Translations under genes and position numbers: made by a program
Assembly (NCBI GenBank): GCA_018712565.1
Contig: DVGU01000047.1
Coordinates: 1-34,690 of the forward strand
Direction: 5' to 3'
Length of the DNA: 34,690 nt
Source: Candidatus Faecimonas gallistercoris
GTDB lineage: Bacteria > Bacillota_I > Bacilli_A > RF39 > UBA660
Shown: positions 30,844 to 34,690 of the stretch, in pieces
Numbering within the stretch: the first letter of the stretch is position 1
How the letters are laid out: the number at the start of each line of letters is the position of its first letter
Notes under the pieces: model-generated
Databases searched by the model: none
Told to the model about the DNA's origin: nothing
What the model saw: only the letters and a program-made list of their open reading frames with translations

Positions 30844-32403
30844 CTAACTAAAACTAACTTTAATATTTATAGTTTTATCATCAAATATTTCAATTTTATC
30901 AATTAAATTAATTATTAACTCTCTACTAGGTTCATTCATAGATAAAAATTTATTAATATATTCATTAATCATTTTATTTTTAGATTCTTCATTAATATTA
31001 TCATTAATACTATTATTTAACTCATTATATCTTTTTTGTTTTATATTTAATTCCTGATCTAATTTTACTTTTACTCTTTCAAATTGCTCTTCAGTTATCT
31101 TTTTATTTAATTTATCAATATAAATAATATCTAAATTATCATGTATTTGTTTAATATCTAAGGCAAGTATTTCTAACTCTTTTTTATTATTTACCTTATT
31201 ATCTTCAGTTAAATTATTTAATACATTATTTCTAACTTTATCTTTATTAATATAACTTAAGCACATATTAGTTAATGATTTAATTATTACTTTCTCTAAT
31301 TCATCATAATTATTTGAATGAGTTGTACAGAGTTTTTGTTTCATATAAGTTCTATAATAATTACAAATGGTATAGCATCTATTATCTTTTTTTCTTCTTG
31401 CCTGTATTGAAATTCTATGTCCACAATCACCACAATATAAAAGTCCATCTAATAAATGATTTTCTTTTTTTTCATTTCTTCCTACATTTTTAGGAATTCG
31501 CATTTGTACTTCAAAAAAAATATCTTTATCAATAATTGCCTCATGAGTATTTTCAACGATTATATAATCTTTAGGATTATTTCTAATAACCTTTTTAACT
31601 TTATAATTTACTTTACTTCTTCTATTTTGTACCATATCACCTATATACATCTGATTAGTTAAAATATCTCTTATTGTTTTAGAATGCCACTGTCCATATT
31701 TTATAGTTTTATTATTTTTCCATTCAAAACTATAATACCCAGCAGGTGTTTTTACTCCTTCATTAGTTAATTGTTTTGCTATTTTAAAAAACGATAATCC
31801 TTCTAAACACATATCAAATATTCTTTTAACTATAAGTGCTTGTTCCTCATTTATCACTAAATGATTTCTATCATTCGGATCTTGATCATATCCAAATGGA
31901 GTTCTCCCTCCTACCCATTTTCCTTCCTTTTGTTTTGCTCTTAAACTAGATTTAATCTTTTTTGATATATCTTTAGCATACATATCATTCATAATTGCCT
32001 TCAATGGTGCAATATCATTATTAGAATTATCTAAAAAAGTATCTATATTATCAGTAACAGCAATATATCTAACATTATGTTCTGGAAAATATTTTTCTAT
32101 TAAATTTCCAGTACCAATATAGTCTCTTCCTAATCTTGACATATCTTTAGTAATAACCATATTAACTCTACCTAATTCAATATCATTTAATAATCTATTG
32201 AAATCAGGTCTATCAAAATTAGTTCCACTATATCCATCATCAATATAAATATCATAAACTCTTAAATTATTCTCTTTAACATATTGAAGTAATAAACTCT
32301 TTTGATTTGTAATACTTTCACTTTCTAATGCTTTATCATCATCTTCACGAGATAACCTTATATAAATACCAACATTATATATATTATTTAAATTCTCTAA
32401 CAA
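30844..32403 (-). CDS. Large serine recombinase (integrase)
   Basis: 519 aa. The resolvase domain has the nucleophile in VGIYIRLSREDDD, then DDGYSGTNFDRPDF and VITKDMSRLGRDYIGTG. A recombinase domain follows (GGRTPFGYDQDPNDRNHL), then a zinc ribbon beginning LYCGDCGHRISIQARRKK with later Cys, and a coiled-coil C-terminus (about 385-490). Such enzymes integrate and excise conjugative or mobilisable elements and phages. The start is TTG at 32403 behind AAGAAGG, overlapping the preceding small gene by seven bases. Codons are even more AT-rich than in the core genes. It is full length and looks functional. Confidence 0.95.
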   Translation of the reverse strand: MLENLNNIYNVGIYIRLSREDDDKALESESITNQKSLLLQYVKENNLRVYDIYIDDGYSGTNFDRPDFNRLLNDIELGRVNMVITKDMSRLGRDYIGTGNLIEKYFPEHNVRYIAVTDNIDTFLDNSNNDIAPLKAIMNDMYAKDISKKIKSSLRAKQKEGKWVGGRTPFGYDQDPNDRNHLVINEEQALIVKRIFDMCLEGLSFFKIAKQLTNEGVKTPAGYYSFEWKNNKTIKYGQWHSKTIRDILTNQMYIGDMVQNRRSKVNYKVKKVIRNNPKDYIIVENTHEAIIDKDIFFEVQMRIPKNVGRNEKKENHLLDGLLYCGDCGHRISIQARRKKDNRCYTICNYYRTYMKQKLCTTHSNNYDELEKVIIKSLTNMCLSYINKDKVRNNVLNNLTEDNKVNNKKELEILALDIKQIHDNLDIIYIDKLNKKITEEQFERVKVKLDQELNIKQKRYNELNNSINDNINEESKNKMINEYINKFLSMNEPSRELIINLIDKIEIFDDKTINIKVSFS

Positions 32404-32573
32404 TGCTTACCTTCTTCTAGAGAAAATCTCGTACATGATGACGGTACCCCGCATTTTTTATTTTTACAAATCATTTGAATATATTTTTTTAATTCCTTAT
32501 TTAAAACATTTATTAAGATATCATTTATATCTTTTTCTTCATTAAATATGTAATTAATTTTATACTTATCCAT
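32397..32573 (-). CDS. Small protein upstream of the serine recombinase, 58 aa
   Basis: Starts MDKYKINYIFNEEKDINDIL, ends with four Cys in CKNKKCGVPSSC and HC. Small ORFs of this size and start commonly precede large serine recombinases in Bacillota elements. GAGGTGCGAGAG precedes the ATG and the stop overlaps the recombinase TTG, so they are coupled. Function unknown. Confidence 0.65.
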   Translation of the reverse strand: MDKYKINYIFNEEKDINDILINVLNKELKKYIQMICKNKKCGVPSSCTRFSLEEGKHC

Positions 32574-32617
32574 AACTCTCGCACCTCACTTAAATTTATG
32601 GATAAATAACTAGTTTT

Positions 32618-32668
32618 AGTAATACTAAATCGTGTAAATATCAAATTACACATTAATTTAGTATTACT
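32618..32668. repeat. Long inverted repeat upstream of the recombinase unit
   Basis: AGTAATACTAAAT (32618-32630) is an exact inverse of ATTTAGTATTACT (32656-32668), with an inner exact pair GTGTAA/TTACAC (32632-32637 with 32646-32651). No T run follows it closely on either strand, so a terminator is less likely than an operator, an RNA regulatory hairpin or a recombination site. Confidence 0.75.
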
Positions 32669-32792
32669 TATAGACATTCACCTCTTTATAAATTATTCTT
32701 TTAATTTTCATATGCATCATTTCCTCTCACGATGCATGCTAACTCATTAATTAATTCTACTAAAACAGGATAAGATGTTGACACCACAACAT

Positions 32793-32820
32793 AAAAAGAA
32801 CCCTTATATAATAAGGATTC
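32793..32820 (-). terminator. Terminator after the Fic remnant
   Basis: Minus-strand stem GAATCCTTAT/ATAAGGGTTC (10 bp with one G-T pair), 3-base loop, then TTTTT. It lies 80 bases after the last codon of the Fic gene. Confidence 0.85.
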
Positions 32821-32899
32821 GTTATAATATCATTCTTATTTTGTACTTACAAAATTCATCCTACTTCGTAGGTTGATATAAAAGGTAAATTCTTATTTT

Positions 32900-33632
32900 T
32901 TAATTGTTTTCTTCTATTTCAAAATCCAATAATTTTTCACACATTTTTTCGTATAAATCTTGTTCTTGCCTAATAGTATCAATTAAGAACATTTTATCAT
33001 TTTCATATTCTTTTAAACCTCTCATATAATAAGTTTTATCATCATCTAATACAATAAAGGGCATAATGTTATTTCTTAAGCATTCCTTAAACATTATTAT
33101 TCTACCAACACGACCATTTCCACCTCCAAATGGATGGATTCATTCAAATCTAAAATGAAAATCCACTATATCTTCTAAAGTAATATTAGTTTTAGAATTA
33201 TATTCATTTAATAATTCTTCGATTTTCTCTTCTACATCTTCTGGTGCAGTAGTATTAATAACATTAACTACACCTATGATATTAGGAACAACTTTAAATC
33301 CACCAACATTATATCTAGGATTTTCTTCATCACAGTATTTCTTTTTAATATCTTATTCATTTCAATTATCATCTCTTTAGTTAATAATTCATCTACATTA
33401 TCTAACATATATTCAAATAATTTAAAATGATTTTAGATTCAATTAAATCATCACTTTTAGGAATAAATGAAGATGTATCAAATATTGCCTCAGTTTGATC
33501 ACTAGTTAATCTACTACCTTCAATTTTATTGGAATTATAAGCAAAATTAACTTGTGAATAATGATATATATTACCTTTAAATTTAGATTATTTTTGTTTA
33601 ATTAATTCATTTTTAATTTTCTTTATATCCAT
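32900..33632 (-). pseudogene. Fic-domain protein, broken by stops and frameshifts
   Basis: Pieces read as one Fic (AMP-transferase type) protein: KFKGNIYHYSQVNFAYNSNK, IEGSRLTSDQTEAIF, FKLFEYMLDNVDELLTKEMI, YNVGGFKVVPNIIGVVNVIN, then the Fic core IHPFGGGNGRVGR and LDDDKTYYMRGLKEYE. The SxxIEG inhibitory motif type is kept as NSNKIEGS. Lesions: TAA at codon 15 (33588-33590); loss of one A near 33432; loss of one A near 33343; TGA just before the Fic core (33140-33142). TGA is a stop elsewhere here, so the gene is dead unless the sequence has errors. It starts one base after the ASCH gene stop. Confidence 0.88.
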
Positions 33633-33633
33633 A

Positions 33634-34542
33634 TTACATATCCTCCAATGTAATATTAATACCATTTTCACAATGCTTATAAAATTCTAAAACATTTAGA
33701 TGATATTTTGGTTTCTTATAATGATATATAAAAAGATTATTTTTATTATAATTATTATTTAATTCATATTTAATAAATTTATCTTGAATATCTAATAATA
33801 ATTCTTTTAGTGTTTTATATTCATGAATTCCTCTAAATCTTTCCCATGAATGTTCAAACCAATAATATTTGTTATTTTTTTCAAAAGTTAAAAATGTATG
33901 AGTAGGGCATTTATCATCATCATAATGAACTATGAAATAAGTTTTAATATTCCAAGTATTTCCTTTAAAATAATATCTCTCTAGTTCTACCTGATCCCAG
34001 CATACACCAACTTTATTTTTTATAATTTCTTTAGGACTTTGTAAAATATAATTGTCTGAATAAGATTCATCAACTATATTATGTTTAATACCTTGTTTAT
34101 CCACCCAACCATATCCTATATCTTCCATTAAATCCATAATTTCAAATTCATTATAATAATCCCAAATATTAAGCTGTCCTTTTGCTTTTATGAATTTTAT
34201 AGGTTCAATACTATCTAGTATCCAAGCATATCTGCCTTCTTTATATTCACCGCAAATATATTCTTGATAATTATTCTTTTTCATTTCTTCTACATATTCT
34301 TTTGTCATATAAATACAATCAACCAGATTACATTTGCAAATAATATTCCCAAAATTCATATCTTTATTATCAACTAAAGACATTAACTCTTTATCTTCTA
34401 AATCGTTTTTAGATATTTTAGTAAGACTTGCATGAATATATAATTCACCTCTATAATTTGTTTTCCAACTTCTAGTTTCAATTAGCTTCTTTTTTTCATA
34501 TATCAAAGTTGCAAAAGGTTCTGTTAAACTTAATACCTTCAT
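33634..34542 (-). CDS. ASCH domain fused to a transglutaminase-like domain, 302 aa
   Basis: Residues 1-128 are an ASCH domain (PUA-like fold thought to bind RNA or modified nucleotides): LSLTEPFATLIYEKKKLIET, RSWKTNYRGELYIHAS and YAWILDSIEPIKFIKAKGQL. Residues about 160-270 look like a transglutaminase/cysteine-protease-like domain, with VGVCWDQVELERYYF (Cys181), PTHTFLTF (His215) and YYWFEHSWERF (Glu230 or nearby acid). No signal peptide. It lies just upstream of the broken Fic gene, in the accessory region. The biochemical role is unknown; two putative domains in one chain is the noteworthy point. Confidence 0.75.
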   Translation of the reverse strand: MKVLSLTEPFATLIYEKKKLIETRSWKTNYRGELYIHASLTKISKNDLEDKELMSLVDNKDMNFGNIICKCNLVDCIYMTKEYVEEMKKNNYQEYICGEYKEGRYAWILDSIEPIKFIKAKGQLNIWDYYNEFEIMDLMEDIGYGWVDKQGIKHNIVDESYSDNYILQSPKEIIKNKVGVCWDQVELERYYFKGNTWNIKTYFIVHYDDDKCPTHTFLTFEKNNKYYWFEHSWERFRGIHEYKTLKELLLDIQDKFIKYELNNNYNKNNLFIYHYKKPKYHLNVLEFYKHCENGINITLEDM

Positions 34543-34618
34543 TTAAATCACCTATAAACATTGTACCAAATTTCTAACGAAAAGTCTTCAGTTTCAAAAA
34601 ATTATTGCAAAATAAAAA

Positions 34619-34668
34619 GTGTTAGATTATTATATATTCCGTCCAAAGAAAGATAATAAACCTAACAC
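34619..34668. repeat. Inverted repeat near the right edge
   Basis: GTGTTAG (34619-34625) and CTAACAC (34662-34668) are exact inverses, with ATTAT/ATAAT also pairing inside. No gene is seen between 34543 and the window end. It may be a terminator of a gene beyond the edge or an element end; the window is too short to tell. Confidence 0.4.
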
Positions 34669-34690
34669 ATTTAATATTATACACGAAATG

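Larger units (their letters stand above)
32574..32899. other. Stretch between the recombinase unit and the Fic remnant
   Basis: No ordinary gene. On the minus strand a ladder of tiny ORFs is seen: 18 codons from 32720 to 32664 (MMHMKIKRIIYKEV..., behind GAGAGGAA), overlapping 50 codons from 32677 to 32525 (MSISNTKLMCNL..., behind GAGGTGA), which overlaps the 58-aa gene. Inverted repeats: the long one at 32618-32668; ATGCATC/GATGCAT (32712-32737); ATGTTG/CAACAT around ACACCA (32775-32792); CCTAC/GTAGG (32860-32872). The area probably regulates or attenuates the recombinase transcript; the tiny ORFs may be leader peptides or chance. Confidence 0.4.

Noticed and set aside
32618-32668. Inverted repeat as a rho-independent terminator
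   Set aside because: No T run follows the stem closely on either strand, and it would block the recombinase transcript.
33140-33142. TGA inside the Fic frame read as Trp (alternative genetic code)
   Set aside because: TGA is the natural stop of ydjG, the GNAT gene and the 251-aa gene, each followed by a coupled or overlapping start; core genes carry no internal TGA. The Fic gene has other lesions as well.
30844-34690. Complete integrative conjugative element or prophage
   Set aside because: Only recombinase and cargo-like genes are visible; no relaxase, type IV secretion, capsid or replication gene lies in the window, so only a partial element can be claimed.
1-34690. CRISPR array, tRNA or rRNA genes
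   Set aside because: No regularly spaced repeats, cloverleaf-like segments or rRNA sequence were noticed on reading both strands; a covariance search would settle tRNAs.

Overview
The window reads as chromosome of an AT-rich, endospore-forming member of the Bacillota, most likely class Bacilli. Evidence is the cotE-ymcA-miaB block in the same order as Bacillus, spoVS, two YjcZ-type mini-proteins, a CotD-like protein, a T-box leader before serS, and very AT-rich codon use. TGA is used as a stop (ydjG, the GNAT gene), so the code is the standard bacterial one. A family-level name is not supportable from this sequence alone. Nearly all genes are on the minus strand.

Layout by position. 1-419: start of a TnpB (IS200/IS605-type) gene running off the left edge, with a promoter whose spacer carries a LexA-like box. 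525-3040: cotE, ricA/ymcA, miaB. 3113-4435: two unrecognised genes, one with degenerate ankyrin-like repeats. 4603-7745: ydjG-ydjH-ydjI, the membrane-stress partners of PspA in Bacillus, here without pspA. 7823-9661: serS with its own promoter, T-box leader, a 29-codon leader ORF and a 46-aa downstream gene. 9683-12110: zinc-ribbon membrane protein, spoVS, ldh. 12112-15468: SGNH hydrolase, DacF-type D,D-carboxypeptidase, VanY-type carboxypeptidase. 15465-17924: a surface operon of thioester (Cys-Gln) adhesin, sortase and a membrane protein. 17983-22306: pyrimidine-nucleoside phosphorylase, acetyltransferase, kinase-like protein, short SSB, SufS-type cysteine desulfurase. 22402-28359: two unknown genes, HIT protein, CmpB-like membrane protein, two YjcZ genes with a near-perfect sigma-K promoter, PrsA foldase, and a polytopic GT-C-like membrane protein. 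28349-29515: recX (LexA-like promoter) and rpoZ. 29607-30212: small membrane protein and a CotD-like coat gene whose 5' end looks displaced.

From about 30193 rightwards the window turns accessory: mazEF, a large serine recombinase with a ladder of small upstream ORFs and a long inverted repeat, a decayed Fic gene (two frameshifts, two stops), and an ASCH-transglutaminase-like fusion. This looks like the left part of an integrated element whose junction may lie in the CotD-like gene; its right end is not in the window.

The points most worth a second look are the near-identical LexA-box promoters in front of tnpB and recX, the adhesin-sortase operon whose sortase shows no Arg at the usual catalytic position, the serS T-box that leads into a separate small ORF, the ASCH-transglutaminase-like fusion beside a broken Fic gene, and the CotD/mazF junction. 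No CRISPR array, rRNA or tRNA gene was seen.
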